From Bryobacterales bacterium (GTDB taxonomy: Bacteria > Acidobacteriota > Terriglobia > Bryobacterales > Bryobacteraceae), in NCBI GenBank assembly GCA_003163855.1, contig PLRJ01000162.1, positions 56,534 to 120,533 of the forward strand: DNA of 64,000 nt. The letters run 5' to 3'. Of the stretch, positions 1 to 9,534 are shown in pieces. The notes beneath the pieces are model-generated. The model saw nothing but the letters and a program-made list of their open reading frames with translations, was not told where the DNA came from and did not search any database. Position 1 is the first letter of the stretch; every line of letters begins with the position of its first letter. Both the position numbers and the translations under genes were made by a program.

Positions 1-60
1 GGCCCCGGAAGAATAAATCTTATGGTTCTGAATGACTTCAATAAACTAGAGGCTAGGGCG

Positions 61-708
61 ATGAGTCAGCAGGAAATTTTTGAAGTAGCGCTCCCTAAGG
101 TCGAGCATGTCGCCGCAGGAGCGGTCCTTTTGCGCTCGTACGCCGAGACCTCCCAGGCGGCGGTTCTCGAATCCATTCATCAGATTGAAGCTTCCTCTCC
201 CTTCCGCCACATGGTCACGCCGGGCGGCTTCCGCATGTCGGTGGCCATGACAAATGCCGGCCGCATCGGTTGGGTGACCGATCGTTCAGGCTACCGTTAT
301 TCTCCGCTTGACCCCCTCAGTGGCAGGGCATGGCCTCACTTGCCCGGCCTTCTTTCCCGCTTAGCCTCAGATGCCGCTGCAAGTGCTGGCTTTCCATCGT
401 TCGAGCCCGACGTCTGCCTCATCAACCGCTATGCACCCGGAGCGCGCATGGCGCTCCATCAGGATAAAGACGAGCGTGATTTTGATCAGCCTATCGTGTC
501 TCTATCTCTGGGCCTGCCCGCGACCTTTATGTTCGGCGGTCTCAAACGCACCGACAAACCTCTGCGCATTCGTTTGTTGAGCGGCGATGTCATCGTGTGG
601 GGCGGCGTTAACCGGCTGGCTTATCACGGGATTGCGCCCTTACCCAAAGGGGTTCACCCGCTCACCGGAGCTTTTAGAATCAATCTGACATTCCGCTGCG
701 GACTTTAG
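61..708 (+). CDS. alkB: AlkB-type DNA dealkylation dioxygenase
   Basis: Fe(II)/2-oxoglutarate dioxygenase that removes methyl lesions (1-meA, 3-meC) from DNA by oxidative demethylation. The iron triad is visible as H133-x-D135 in 'LHQDKDE' and H189 in 'YHGI'; the 2-oxoglutarate-binding arginines lie in the C-terminal 'FRINLTFR'. The substrate-site stretch 'SPFRHMVTPGG' closely resembles E. coli AlkB. I chose the ATG at 61 rather than 22 because the resulting 215 aa matches the 216 aa of E. coli AlkB and places the N-terminus alike; both ATGs have a possible SD. It stands alone upstream of a tRNA gene. Confidence 0.93.
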   Translation: MSQQEIFEVALPKVEHVAAGAVLLRSYAETSQAAVLESIHQIEASSPFRHMVTPGGFRMSVAMTNAGRIGWVTDRSGYRYSPLDPLSGRAWPHLPGLLSRLASDAAASAGFPSFEPDVCLINRYAPGARMALHQDKDERDFDQPIVSLSLGLPATFMFGGLKRTDKPLRIRLLSGDVIVWGGVNRLAYHGIAPLPKGVHPLTGAFRINLTFRCGL

Positions 709-758
709 AAAGTTTGCCGCTGGTAAACTGAAAGAGTTATTTTCCACACGCTGCACAA

Positions 759-834
<76 letters not shown>

Positions 835-1010
835 TTTTCCATTACAATCAAGTGGCAAGTACTGGTCCGTATAAGTACTCCCCGTGATTGCCTCATAACT
901 CGTCACCTCGCTACCATCTGCATTTGCCTTTTTCAAGAACGTTGATTGGCTGCGAACCTGACATTGACGTCAGTGCCTGCCAGTCTCCCAAAAAACCAGG
1001 TTGGAGTGAA

Positions 1011-3155
1011 GTGATTTTTTCAAAAAAATTCGCATTAACGCGGCGCATACTGCCAAACGCACTGATAGTGATTGCTGCGGCAGCCATGTATGTGGTTCCT
1101 GCATGGGCCCAGGACCTGACGGGCGGTCAATTCACCGCCAACTGCGGAAACGCCACCGCCGCCCAGATCTTCGACGCCAACAAAATGAATACCGGTCTGT
1201 ACGGTGAGACGAACCTGATCGCGGTGAGTGACCCGGACATCGTACTGATTGGCAACCAATGGTGGATGATCTTCGCGACCGGCCCCAGCAGCACCCGCGC
1301 CATCCAGCCCTTCGCGGCCTACCTCCCTCCGGGAGCCTCGCTCTCTACAACCACCACCTACCCGTCCGATCCGAACGGTTGGCACTTGGTCGGAGCGCAG
1401 GCCAATGGTCAGGGCATTGCGATCCCGGTCTCTCCTAACCCCGGCACGAACGGCTGGGATCAAATTGCGGCCGAGACACCCTCGGTCGACGTAGGGTCCG
1501 ACGGCACCGTCAGCATCTACTACTCGGGCCACAATGCGGGCCAGACCCCTTTTCAGATCGGCCTCATGACCGGCTTCACTAATGGCCAAGCCACCGGCGA
1601 TCCTAACCCGGTAATGACGGCGTTGGAGCCTTGGGAGTTCAGCAGCGGCCTGAGCGCGCTCCTGGAACAGTCGGTGCGCTGGATGCCGCAGCTCAACAAA
1701 TACATCATGTACTACACCGCCGGCGCATGGTGGGCCAGCCCGCCGGACAACAAGATTGCCTACGCCGAGAGCACCGATGGAATCAACTGGGTCAACCGCC
1801 AGCCGCTCGATTTTCCCGTTAGCTATTACAATCAGGACTTCCTTTACAACCCCGCGCGCAACCGTTACGAGATGGTGATCTCAAATGACCCCACCGGCGC
1901 GGGCGGTGCCAATCCTCGCAACATCGTTTGGCGCGACGCGGCCACCCCCGCCGTCAAAATGGCCAACTGGCAAAACGAGGTTACCTTGCTGCAATACAAC
2001 GCCTCCAACAGCGCGTCCTGGTACAACAGCGGCATCCTCTCGCCTTCGGTGAAATACGGCAACCTGCCTGGCGAATTAAACCGCATGTACGTTTTCTTCC
2101 ACTCCTATTCGCAGGCGGGCGACATGTCCATCGGCCGCTTTTATTGCGATGCCCCGGCGCAGTCCCAGACCATCACTTTCAATTCCATTCCGGCACAGAC
2201 CGTTGGCAGCACCCTCACAGTCAGCGCCACCGCCAGTTCAAACCTTCCGGTAACCTTCGGCGTGGTGCCGAATGGCAATTGCAGCGTTGCGGGCAACACA
2301 GTCACCTTTCTAAATGCCGGCGCATGCGGTGTAGTGGCCAATCAGGTGGGCAACGCTGCCTACCAGGCAGCACCGTCGGTCGGTCAGGTCGTTCAAGTCA
2401 ACAGCCAGACGGCGCAAACTATCACGTTTAAACCCATTCCCACGCAGGCAGCGGGTACGCCGCTAGCGCTCAGCGCGACTGCAACTTCCGGCTTAGCGGT
2501 TAGCTTTGCCTCCTACACTCCGGGCGTTTGCACCGTATCCGGCACAACGGCTAATTTTGCTGGCGGCGGCACATGCACCATCGTGGCTTCGCAAACAGGC
2601 AACAGCACCTATGCGGCTGCGCCGTTAGTAACCCAAAGCTTTACCGTTAGCTCGGGGCAGCAAGCGCAGACCATCACCTTCAACGCGATTCCCGCACAGA
2701 CCGTCGGCGGATCCCTGGTTGTCAGCGCCACGGCAAGCTCGGGCCTGCCGGTCACCTTTTCCGTAGTCCCCAATGGCAACTGCAGCATCTCGGGCGGCAC
2801 CGTCACCTTCTTAAACGTTGGGAACTGTGGAGTAGTGGCTAGCCAAGCGGGAAATGCGTCCTACTTGGCGGCTCAGGCCGTGGGCCAGATCATCGTCGTA
2901 AACAACTCAGCGGTGCAGAGTATTACCTTCAATGCAATCCCGCCCCAGAAGGTAGGCGGCACCCTCGCAATCACCGCTACGGCAAGTTCGGGTTTGCCCA
3001 TCACTTACGTGATTGTTCCAAACGGGAACTGCAGCATCTCGGGCAGCATTGTCACCTTCCTGAATCAAGGTGTCTGCGGGGTTGTGGCCACGCAGGGTGG
3101 CAACGCAACCTATGCGCCCGCGGCGGCCGTGGGTCAGGCAATTGTCGTCAATTAA
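1011..3155 (+). CDS. Secreted beta-propeller-like protein with four MBG/Ig-like repeats
   Basis: Exported protein of 714 aa. The GTG at 1011 is preferred to the track ATG at 888: GGAG lies just upstream and a clean signal peptide follows (basic start, hydrophobic stretch, 'AWAQ' cleavage region). The N-terminal ~350 residues carry repeats such as 'DPDIVLIGNQWWMIFATG' and 'NKIAYAESTDGINW', typical of five-bladed propellers of the GH43/GH32 fold, but I cannot name a substrate or show catalytic acids. The C-terminal third is four tandem ~83-residue Ig-like modules opening with 'QTITFNAIP', probably spacers or adhesion modules. Its 3' end overlaps the convergent GH9 gene by 8 bp. Confidence 0.75.
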   Translation: MIFSKKFALTRRILPNALIVIAAAAMYVVPAWAQDLTGGQFTANCGNATAAQIFDANKMNTGLYGETNLIAVSDPDIVLIGNQWWMIFATGPSSTRAIQPFAAYLPPGASLSTTTTYPSDPNGWHLVGAQANGQGIAIPVSPNPGTNGWDQIAAETPSVDVGSDGTVSIYYSGHNAGQTPFQIGLMTGFTNGQATGDPNPVMTALEPWEFSSGLSALLEQSVRWMPQLNKYIMYYTAGAWWASPPDNKIAYAESTDGINWVNRQPLDFPVSYYNQDFLYNPARNRYEMVISNDPTGAGGANPRNIVWRDAATPAVKMANWQNEVTLLQYNASNSASWYNSGILSPSVKYGNLPGELNRMYVFFHSYSQAGDMSIGRFYCDAPAQSQTITFNSIPAQTVGSTLTVSATASSNLPVTFGVVPNGNCSVAGNTVTFLNAGACGVVANQVGNAAYQAAPSVGQVVQVNSQTAQTITFKPIPTQAAGTPLALSATATSGLAVSFASYTPGVCTVSGTTANFAGGGTCTIVASQTGNSTYAAAPLVTQSFTVSSGQQAQTITFNAIPAQTVGGSLVVSATASSGLPVTFSVVPNGNCSISGGTVTFLNVGNCGVVASQAGNASYLAAQAVGQIIVVNNSAVQSITFNAIPPQKVGGTLAITATASSGLPITYVIVPNGNCSISGSIVTFLNQGVCGVVATQGGNATYAPAAAVGQAIVVN
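2158..3152 (+). repeat. Four in-frame tandem repeats of ~250 bp (Ig-like modules)
   Basis: Units begin near 2158, 2412, 2659 and 2909, each coding 'QTITFxxIPxQxxG...' through '...VGQ.I.VN'. Units 1, 3 and 4 resemble each other more than unit 2, whose central part ('SFASYTPGVCTVSG') matches the module in the 18909 gene instead. Confidence 0.85.
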
Positions 3156-4869
3156 GAAACGCCAGCACGAATACCAACGGAGCATTCCAGTTGATTGCCA
3201 CCTCGTTGCAGGCATAGGCGCCTGTTTGGTCAACGTACATTTTGCCGCGCGGCGTATCCGGACTCAGCAGTTTCTTCATAACGCTATCTTGCCGGCCGGG
3301 GTTCGGTCCTCCGGATAGCAATCCGGGCCAAGGCAGATCCAGGCCGTCTGCGGCGCTAGGACGGTGGTGAGGATGACGGAACGCGTTTTCACCTAGCTGC
3401 GTCACCCAGGAAAGCGAGAACGAATTTCTGCCCAGTAGATAGTGCAGGTTATCCATAGCGGCATTGCGGTACTGCGTATTGGGCTGAAAACGGTTCGCAA
3501 TCAGAAGTTGCATGCTGTAGTTTGCCGCTACTGCATTCGATCCCCAGACGTAATCGCTGGCCGTCAGGGAGATTCGATAAGGATGCTGATGAGTCCTCAA
3601 GGCTATTGCATCGGCAGCGGCTAGCGTTTTCTGGCGAATGGCCTCTGCTGCTTCTTTGTCACCGCCATTCCCAAGCACGTACGTGTAGAGAGCAAGCGGT
3701 GCAACCATCGGCCACGATTGTGGATTCACCGGACGAACCGAGTCGAGGTATTCGCGATAGTGCGCAAGAAAGTATTGCCCAAATTCCGGCTGCTTGGTTG
3801 TGCGCAGAAGTTCAGCCGCCGCCCACAACTCTTCATCGCCACAGGAGCGATCGCCGTAATCTCCCGTGGAGACGCCAGGCGGATTCTTGAAGGTAACGTT
3901 TGGATTGTTCTTCAGCCACGCCCACGCTTGCGTCGCTGCCTGTAGGCAGCGCTTGGCAAAGGTTGCATCAAAGCGCCTGTAGTCGCGCGCGGCAATTGCC
4001 ATCACAGCGGCAAAATCGGCTGTGGCGCAGGAACTCTTAAAGGGTGCCGCACCCGTCCCGACGACAACACTCGGCAGCGTGTCGCGGTCGGGCATGATGA
4101 AGGCACAGAAATGATCACTAGTCTGCTTATGCCAGACGCCTCCGTCGCTATCCTGCATGGATAACATCCATTCGAGGTTCCAGCGAATTTCGTTCAGAAT
4201 GTCGGGCTGGCCGTTTGCTGATTCAGGAAGATTAAGCGAAAGTTTGTCTGCCGAATCTCCATAAAGTTCCCACGCCCACAACAAAGTGCCAGTCGTGATA
4301 CCGCCATTCACAACATATCTGCCATAGTCACCGGCGTCGTGCCAGCCATACGCCGAGGCGTGGTCGCCCGCCTTGCCCGCCGACGGATCAAACCCGCCTT
4401 TGACATGACAGATGCCATGCCGGTAGCCTGGAAACTCGGAACCGAGATTAACTTCAGTTCCGCAACGCTGCCCATAGTAAGAACGCATCGTCAGGTAGTA
4501 GGCTCGCTTGAACACATCGGGAGCAATGCGGAAATTCCAGCTGCGACCCACGCCATCAATTTGGAGATAGAAGTTGCCCGTCTGCTTGAACTCCGAGAAG
4601 TCAGCGATTTGAACGCTATCGTTTGTGTCCGAATCAAGTACGGGATCGCTCAGGCTGCCTGAGAAAACGGCGGAATTGCCTTCCGGCTTGCGAATAGAAA
4701 AAGCCTTCCGTGGCGCGGCAGAAGCGGCCTGTGGCACGAACATCGCGAGCTTGGGAGCTGCCGGCAAATAACCCACTTGGTCCACTTTGATGGCAATGGT
4801 AGGGGATTGGGCGAACACCTGTAGCGAAAATCCGCCCAGCAAGCAGGCGCTGAAAACCCTTAAGTTCAT
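3148..4869 (-). CDS. Secreted glycoside hydrolase family 9 (endoglucanase-type)
   Basis: Probable inverting beta-glucanase of 573 aa acting outside the cytoplasm. A Sec signal peptide ends near 'VFAQ'. An N-terminal Ig-like domain (CelD_N type, 'VDQVGYLPAAPKLAMF', about 25-110) is followed by an (alpha/alpha)6 catalytic domain. GH9 landmarks are present: 'WHDAGDYGRYV' with the catalytic-base aspartate, the His region 'ENAFRHPHHRP', and the C-terminal acid in 'CNEVAINWNAPLV'. Its ATG comes 3 bp after the stop of the upstream ABC gene, so it is almost certainly translationally coupled to the exporter pair. Cellulose or mixed glucan is the family expectation; the true substrate cannot be read from sequence. 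Confidence 0.9.
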   Translation of the reverse strand: MNLRVFSACLLGGFSLQVFAQSPTIAIKVDQVGYLPAAPKLAMFVPQAASAAPRKAFSIRKPEGNSAVFSGSLSDPVLDSDTNDSVQIADFSEFKQTGNFYLQIDGVGRSWNFRIAPDVFKRAYYLTMRSYYGQRCGTEVNLGSEFPGYRHGICHVKGGFDPSAGKAGDHASAYGWHDAGDYGRYVVNGGITTGTLLWAWELYGDSADKLSLNLPESANGQPDILNEIRWNLEWMLSMQDSDGGVWHKQTSDHFCAFIMPDRDTLPSVVVGTGAAPFKSSCATADFAAVMAIAARDYRRFDATFAKRCLQAATQAWAWLKNNPNVTFKNPPGVSTGDYGDRSCGDEELWAAAELLRTTKQPEFGQYFLAHYREYLDSVRPVNPQSWPMVAPLALYTYVLGNGGDKEAAEAIRQKTLAAADAIALRTHQHPYRISLTASDYVWGSNAVAANYSMQLLIANRFQPNTQYRNAAMDNLHYLLGRNSFSLSWVTQLGENAFRHPHHRPSAADGLDLPWPGLLSGGPNPGRQDSVMKKLLSPDTPRGKMYVDQTGAYACNEVAINWNAPLVFVLAFLN

Positions 4870-4872
4870 AAA

Positions 4873-6684
4873 TCAACGATACGCAGCAGCCTGAATCCCA
4901 TACAACTCCGAATACTGGCCGCCTTTCGCCATCAGTTCCTCGTGTGTTCCAACCTCCACCAGGCGGGCGCCATCCAGCACAACAATTAGGTCAGCCATTC
5001 GCACGGTTGAGAAACGGTGCGAAACCAGAATCGTAATCCGCCCCTCGCCCCCGGCACCATGGGCGGCCGCTGCATAGCGGTCGAACAAAGCATGTTCAGT
5101 CTCAGCATCCAGAGCTGCGGTCGGTTCATCCAGAATCAACAGCAGCGGCTGATCCCGCATGAAGCCCCGCGCCAGCGCAAGTTTCTGCCATTGGCCGAAC
5201 GACAACTCAGCTCCGCCGGGCCACGTCGGGCCTAGTTGCGTATCCAATCCCGAAGTCAGCCGTGCAATCACATCTGCCGCTCCTGCGCGCTCAATAGCTG
5301 CGCGTACGGCCGGCTCATCGTCAAGCCGCGGCACATCACCCAAGCCCACTGTATGGGTAGCGCGAAATTCAAAACGGAAAAAATCTTGAAAAGCGCCAGC
5401 TAAACGCCCTCGCCACTGGCTGGCCGCGATACGCGCTAAAGGAACTTCATCCACAAAGATCGACCCTTCTGTGGGCTCATACATCTTTGCCAGCAGCTTC
5501 ACCAGCGTCGTCTTGCCGGCGCCGTTTTCACCGACAATCGCTATCACCGCGCCTGCTGGCAGCGTCAACGATACATCGTCCAGTACAGTGCGCGATGTTC
5601 CAGGATATTGAAACGACACGTGCTCCATCCGGATACCACTGCGCAGCGACGCCGGAACGGGAAGATCTCCTGCCGCCTCTATCTTGGCTGCATAATCCTC
5701 AAGCCAGGCCAGCCGCCGCGAGCCGTCCATCCAGAAACCGCGCAGGAATCCGATCTCGCCTACGGTCGCACCGATATACGAGGAAAGCCGCGCTCCTGCC
5801 GCCAGCACCAGCAGCACTTGGCTTGCCGGCGCACGCAAACCATACGCTACGAATACAACCGCGCCCACATACGCCAAGCCGAAAACCGCCCAACCAAGCG
5901 CGTGCCAGAAAGCCGAGCCCCAGCGTGCCGCAGCCACCGGCTTGTACCAACGCTCCCAGGCCGCACGGCGATCGCTTATCAACCTCTCGCCAATGCCGGC
6001 AACCCGCACCTCTTTGCCTGGCGAGGCGGTGGTTGCGATGGTGAACAAATGGCGCGACAGCCGGTTCGTTTGAGCGCCCCTCTCCTGCGCCTTTCTTTCA
6101 ATCGCCGGCCGCCAGCTGGATGTTAGAACGGTTGGAATGGCAAACACTGCCAGCAGCATCAGCGCCGGATGAATGGACGCCAGCAGCGCCATTGTCACTC
6201 CAAGCCTCAGTATCCATCCCAGCGTGGTGAATAACGACTGGTACATGTGGTCCAGCACGAAAACCTGGTTGCGAAGCATCGAGAGCCGGTCCAGGTATTC
6301 GGGCCGCTCTTGATGGGCGATCGTTGCGATGGAGCCCTGCAACTGCGCCACGTGCGACTCCAGCGCAATAGTCACCTTGTCGCGAAAGCGGCGCTGGATT
6401 CGCGTGCTCACTGTGCGCAGAAACCATGTTCCCGCCGTAGATAGCGCCAGCCCGGCCGCCGCCCACTGTACCAACTCCGGCCTATGTTGCATTACGCCTC
6501 TGCCCAGCAGCATCAGCCACAATGCGAGCAGAGCGTCCGGCAACGCGGCTAGTTGCGAAACCAGAAAGGAAGCAACCATCAGGCCCGGTTGATCGCGATA
6601 GCCCAGCTTGCATAACCGCCACATGGAAGACAAAGCCGGGGGCAAGGGCTCGATGGCGGAAATCGGTTTAGGCGAGGACGTCAT
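4873..6684 (-). CDS. ABC exporter half-transporter (TMD-NBD fusion), second subunit
   Basis: Type IV ABC exporter subunit of 603 aa. A six-helix membrane domain occupies about residues 20-320, and an ATPase domain follows with Walker A 'GENGAGKTT', signature 'LSFGQ' (canonical LSGGQ altered at one position), Walker B 'LLILDEPTAALD' and H-loop 'SHRFST'. I place the start at 6684, not 6762, because GAGGAGG lies about 9 nt upstream and the longer form has an unlikely N-terminus. It overlaps the end of the first half-transporter by 17 bp, which suggests a heterodimer. The GH9 gene follows after 3 bp. The cargo is unknown. Confidence 0.88.
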   Translation of the reverse strand: MTSSPKPISAIEPLPPALSSMWRLCKLGYRDQPGLMVASFLVSQLAALPDALLALWLMLLGRGVMQHRPELVQWAAAGLALSTAGTWFLRTVSTRIQRRFRDKVTIALESHVAQLQGSIATIAHQERPEYLDRLSMLRNQVFVLDHMYQSLFTTLGWILRLGVTMALLASIHPALMLLAVFAIPTVLTSSWRPAIERKAQERGAQTNRLSRHLFTIATTASPGKEVRVAGIGERLISDRRAAWERWYKPVAAARWGSAFWHALGWAVFGLAYVGAVVFVAYGLRAPASQVLLVLAAGARLSSYIGATVGEIGFLRGFWMDGSRRLAWLEDYAAKIEAAGDLPVPASLRSGIRMEHVSFQYPGTSRTVLDDVSLTLPAGAVIAIVGENGAGKTTLVKLLAKMYEPTEGSIFVDEVPLARIAASQWRGRLAGAFQDFFRFEFRATHTVGLGDVPRLDDEPAVRAAIERAGAADVIARLTSGLDTQLGPTWPGGAELSFGQWQKLALARGFMRDQPLLLILDEPTAALDAETEHALFDRYAAAAHGAGGEGRITILVSHRFSTVRMADLIVVLDGARLVEVGTHEELMAKGGQYSELYGIQAAAYR

Positions 6685-8500
6685 ACGTTGCGCCCTCCTC
6701 ATCACCCTGAACGCTAAAGCGCTGCGCCTGCAAATCGAACATGGTCCGGTAACGTCCGCCAAGTGCCATTAATTCATCGTGTGTGCCAAGTTCGACAACA
6801 TGCCCTTGCTCCAGCACGCAAATGCGATCGGCCTGCCGAACCGTGGAGAACCGATGCGAAATCAGTATGGTAGTGCAATGCCTGGTAGCGGCTAATAGGC
6901 GTTCAAAAATCTCTGCTTCGCCTCGAACGTCCAACTGCGCCGTGGGCTCGTCCAGCAGCACTATGCCAGCGCCCAAGGTTACCGCGGCCAGCGATCGCGC
7001 CAGCGCGATGCGTTGCCATTGACCGCCCGACAGGTCTGTCCCGTCATCGTAGCCGCGAGCGAGAACTGTGTCGAGTGCTGCCAGATTTTCCGCTCCCGCC
7101 GAAACAAGCGCGCTATGTATGACGTGGTCGGGAGCGCCATTCGGAGCCACATTGTCGCGCAGCGGCAGTTCTAGGCGAATAAAATCCTGGAACACAGCCG
7201 TGATGCGCGCTCGCCAGGAAGCCAGATCGAAGGTAAGAATATCGATGCCGTCCACTTCAATCGTGCCTGACTGAGGATCATACAAACGGCACAGCAACTT
7301 CGCCAGCGTCGTTTTACCGGCGCCATTCTGTCCTACAATGGCCAGCGACGAGCCGGCAGGAATCGTCAGGTTAAAGTCTTTGACTACCGGAGCGCCGTCC
7401 TGATAAGCGAAGCTGACATCGCGCAATCGGATCTCGCGTTGAGGTCTCGCATCGGCAGAGCGGTTGCCGGAAGTAAGCGCGCCTGCGGGCTGCATGGCCG
7501 GTTCTAATCGCAGCACCGCCGCAACCGGAGCGGCCGCTCCATCTAGCGCCCAGCTGAATCCGCCGAAGGCAATCATAGATACGCCTATCGCGCTTTGCAC
7601 ATAGACAACGGCTTCGCCCAGGCTGATGCGGCCACTGCTGGCGGCCGCGGCAAGCATCAGGAATACAACCATGTTTGCCGATACCACCAGCAGCATGCTC
7701 CAGATAACGGGGCGCTCTCGTAAGCGCGTAGCCGCATACTGCAGTTCGTGCAATCGAGTTCGTCTTGCTTTGAATCGTTGGATAGTCCAGCTATCCAGCC
7801 CGAACAGCCGCAACTCCTTACTTGCAGGTGGGTCAACTGCAAGCCGATAGGCATATTCGGCGTCGCGTTGCGCGCTGCGCACTTCTTCGGTATTGCGGTC
7901 GCGCCAAACGCCGCTTTCGCGCAGCAGCCAGTGCGTTGCCAGCCAGGCCCCGGCCAGAACAAGCGGAGCCCACCAGGCGTAGTAGGCAAGAATCAAGGCC
8001 GACGCGACGCCGCCGATCATCTCAACCAAGCCGTTGGCAATGAAATCCATCGAGATAGACAATGGCGGGCCAGTCATTCCAAGGTCGAAATCGCGTGCCA
8101 CCGTCAGGTCGCTGGTTAAGGCGGGATTCTCCAAGTGACCCATGCCCGGCGGACGCACACACGCTTCCGTCAGCCGATCGTAAAGCCAGGCGGCCGCCCG
8201 GTCTCCAAGATTCGCACTGACGGCTTGACTTATTGGATTTAACAGTTGCAGCAGGACGAAAACACCCCCGGCAAATGCCAGTGCGCTGGCCAAAGGCTGT
8301 CCGCGCTGTACTGTGCCGACCAGAACTCCCATGGCGATGCCGAAAATTGCGGGCAAAGTTCCGCGTAGCAGGACAGTCGCCCACCAGGACGCCGCCAGGC
8401 CGGGGTCAGCCTTAGGCAGAGTTCCGAAAAACTTCCATTCTTTGCGGTTTCTAAGCGCCTGAAGCATAAGTAAGGCTGACACATTATAATGAAGTTTCAC
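6668..8500 (-). CDS. ABC exporter half-transporter (TMD-NBD fusion), first subunit
   Basis: Partner half-exporter of 610 aa. The membrane domain spans about residues 40-330. The ATPase domain has Walker A 'GQNGAGKTT', canonical signature 'LSGGQWQRIALARSL', Walker B 'GIVLLDEPTAQLD' and H-loop 'SHRFST'. The track start is a GTG only 13 bp from the divergent cpsB-like ATG; an in-frame ATG at 8467 is an alternative that would leave room for promoters. It leads a three-gene leftward unit (ABC, ABC, GH9) beside an exopolysaccharide-type phosphatase, so a glycan-related or peptide cargo is plausible but unproven. Confidence 0.87.
   Translation of the reverse strand: MKLHYNVSALLMLQALRNRKEWKFFGTLPKADPGLAASWWATVLLRGTLPAIFGIAMGVLVGTVQRGQPLASALAFAGGVFVLLQLLNPISQAVSANLGDRAAAWLYDRLTEACVRPPGMGHLENPALTSDLTVARDFDLGMTGPPLSISMDFIANGLVEMIGGVASALILAYYAWWAPLVLAGAWLATHWLLRESGVWRDRNTEEVRSAQRDAEYAYRLAVDPPASKELRLFGLDSWTIQRFKARRTRLHELQYAATRLRERPVIWSMLLVVSANMVVFLMLAAAASSGRISLGEAVVYVQSAIGVSMIAFGGFSWALDGAAAPVAAVLRLEPAMQPAGALTSGNRSADARPQREIRLRDVSFAYQDGAPVVKDFNLTIPAGSSLAIVGQNGAGKTTLAKLLCRLYDPQSGTIEVDGIDILTFDLASWRARITAVFQDFIRLELPLRDNVAPNGAPDHVIHSALVSAGAENLAALDTVLARGYDDGTDLSGGQWQRIALARSLAAVTLGAGIVLLDEPTAQLDVRGEAEIFERLLAATRHCTTILISHRFSTVRQADRICVLEQGHVVELGTHDELMALGGRYRTMFDLQAQRFSVQGDEEGATYDVLA
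8484..8490. promoter_or_regulatory. Palindromic TATAAT-like box between divergent genes
   Basis: ATTATAAT here reads as a -10 hexamer on either strand, 24 bp before the CpsB-like ATG. No convincing -35 is seen, so this is only a candidate. Confidence 0.25.
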
Positions 8501-8513
8501 GCGTTCATGCTTA

Positions 8514-9272
8514 ATGGTCGATATACATAGTCATATTCTTCCTGGTCTCGACGATGGCTCGAAGACTATGGATGAAAGTCTTGAGATGTTGCAGCTGGCG
8601 GCATCGTCTGGTACTACCGATATCGTTGCCACACCTCACGCCAACCTCGAATTTAGTTTCGACCCCGCCGTCGTTTCGAATCTGGTAAACGAACTGTCTG
8701 ACAGAACCAAGGGGCTGATCAAGATTCACAAAGGTTGCGATTTTCACCTCAATGTAGATAATTTGCAGGATGCTCTTGCGAATCCGGCTAAATATACAGT
8801 AAATGGCCGCGCTTATTTAATGGTGGAATTGCCCGATCTGACATCCATTTCAGCCATGCGTAATGTGTTAAATAGACTGCTGGAAACGCGCATAATTCCC
8901 ATCATTACTCATCCTGAGCGGAATCGTTCCGTTCAGGGAAATTTGAAGGAAGTAGAGCTTTGGGTGAAGGATGGTTGTCTCATGCAGGTAACGGGGCAGT
9001 CGCTGTTAGGGCACTTCGGACAAACAGCGTTGCGCTTCGCCGAGTCCCTGTTTGATTCGGATTTAGTGCACTTTGTAGCCAGCGATGCGCACGATTGTGT
9101 CAATCGGCCGCCTAATTTAGCCCCCGCTTTTAAATTGGTTTCCGATCGCTGGGGCTCCGAGCGTGCAGACGCGTTATTCAACCATAATCCCCAGGCCGTG
9201 CTTTGGGGTGAGGCAATTTACGCACTTCCCAAGCCAAATAAAAAGGCACGTTTTTTCGCTTTCTGGAAATAA
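8514..9272 (+). CDS. CpsB/CapC (YwqE)-family tyrosine-protein phosphatase, PHP fold
   Basis: Metal-dependent PHP-fold phosphatase of 252 aa. The family dephosphorylates bacterial tyrosine kinases that control exopolysaccharide chain length. Metal ligands are visible in 'DIHSHILPGLDDG' at the N-terminus, 'ATPHAN' near residue 40, 'ITHPERN' near 135 and 'ASDAHD' near 190. No cognate BY-kinase is in the window, so its partner must lie elsewhere. It is divergent from the ABC/GH9 unit and upstream of the UpxY antiterminator, a pairing typical of exopolysaccharide loci; the polymer genes themselves are absent here. Confidence 0.9.
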   Translation: MVDIHSHILPGLDDGSKTMDESLEMLQLAASSGTTDIVATPHANLEFSFDPAVVSNLVNELSDRTKGLIKIHKGCDFHLNVDNLQDALANPAKYTVNGRAYLMVELPDLTSISAMRNVLNRLLETRIIPIITHPERNRSVQGNLKEVELWVKDGCLMQVTGQSLLGHFGQTALRFAESLFDSDLVHFVASDAHDCVNRPPNLAPAFKLVSDRWGSERADALFNHNPQAVLWGEAIYALPKPNKKARFFAFWK

Positions 9273-9279
9273 ACGTGCC
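9245..9279 (+). terminator. Hairpin overlapping the cpsB-like stop codon
   Basis: GGCACGTTT pairs with AAACGTGCC (9 bp) around a ~17-nt loop, spanning the stop codon. No U-tract follows, so it may be a weak terminator or an RNA-stabilising hairpin. Confidence 0.4.
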
Positions 9280-9534
9280 ACGTTAGTCACTATTCCTACA
9301 TTCTTAGTTTGGGATAGATAGTTTTGTGGTTGTGGTACTCAGCAGGCTCATACCCTCCCTCGAAGATCTAGATTTATATCTGTAAAACGTGGTACTACAT
9401 TAGATGACGCTGATAGGTTAGTTCGCCTGTAGCGATTCCCTTCGAGCATGCCAGCCGAAGCCGATCCAAATAAATAGGCGTACCAAGTCAAAACGGCCTG
9501 TCCTTTAACTAACTCGTCTTTTCTCGGAGGATTG

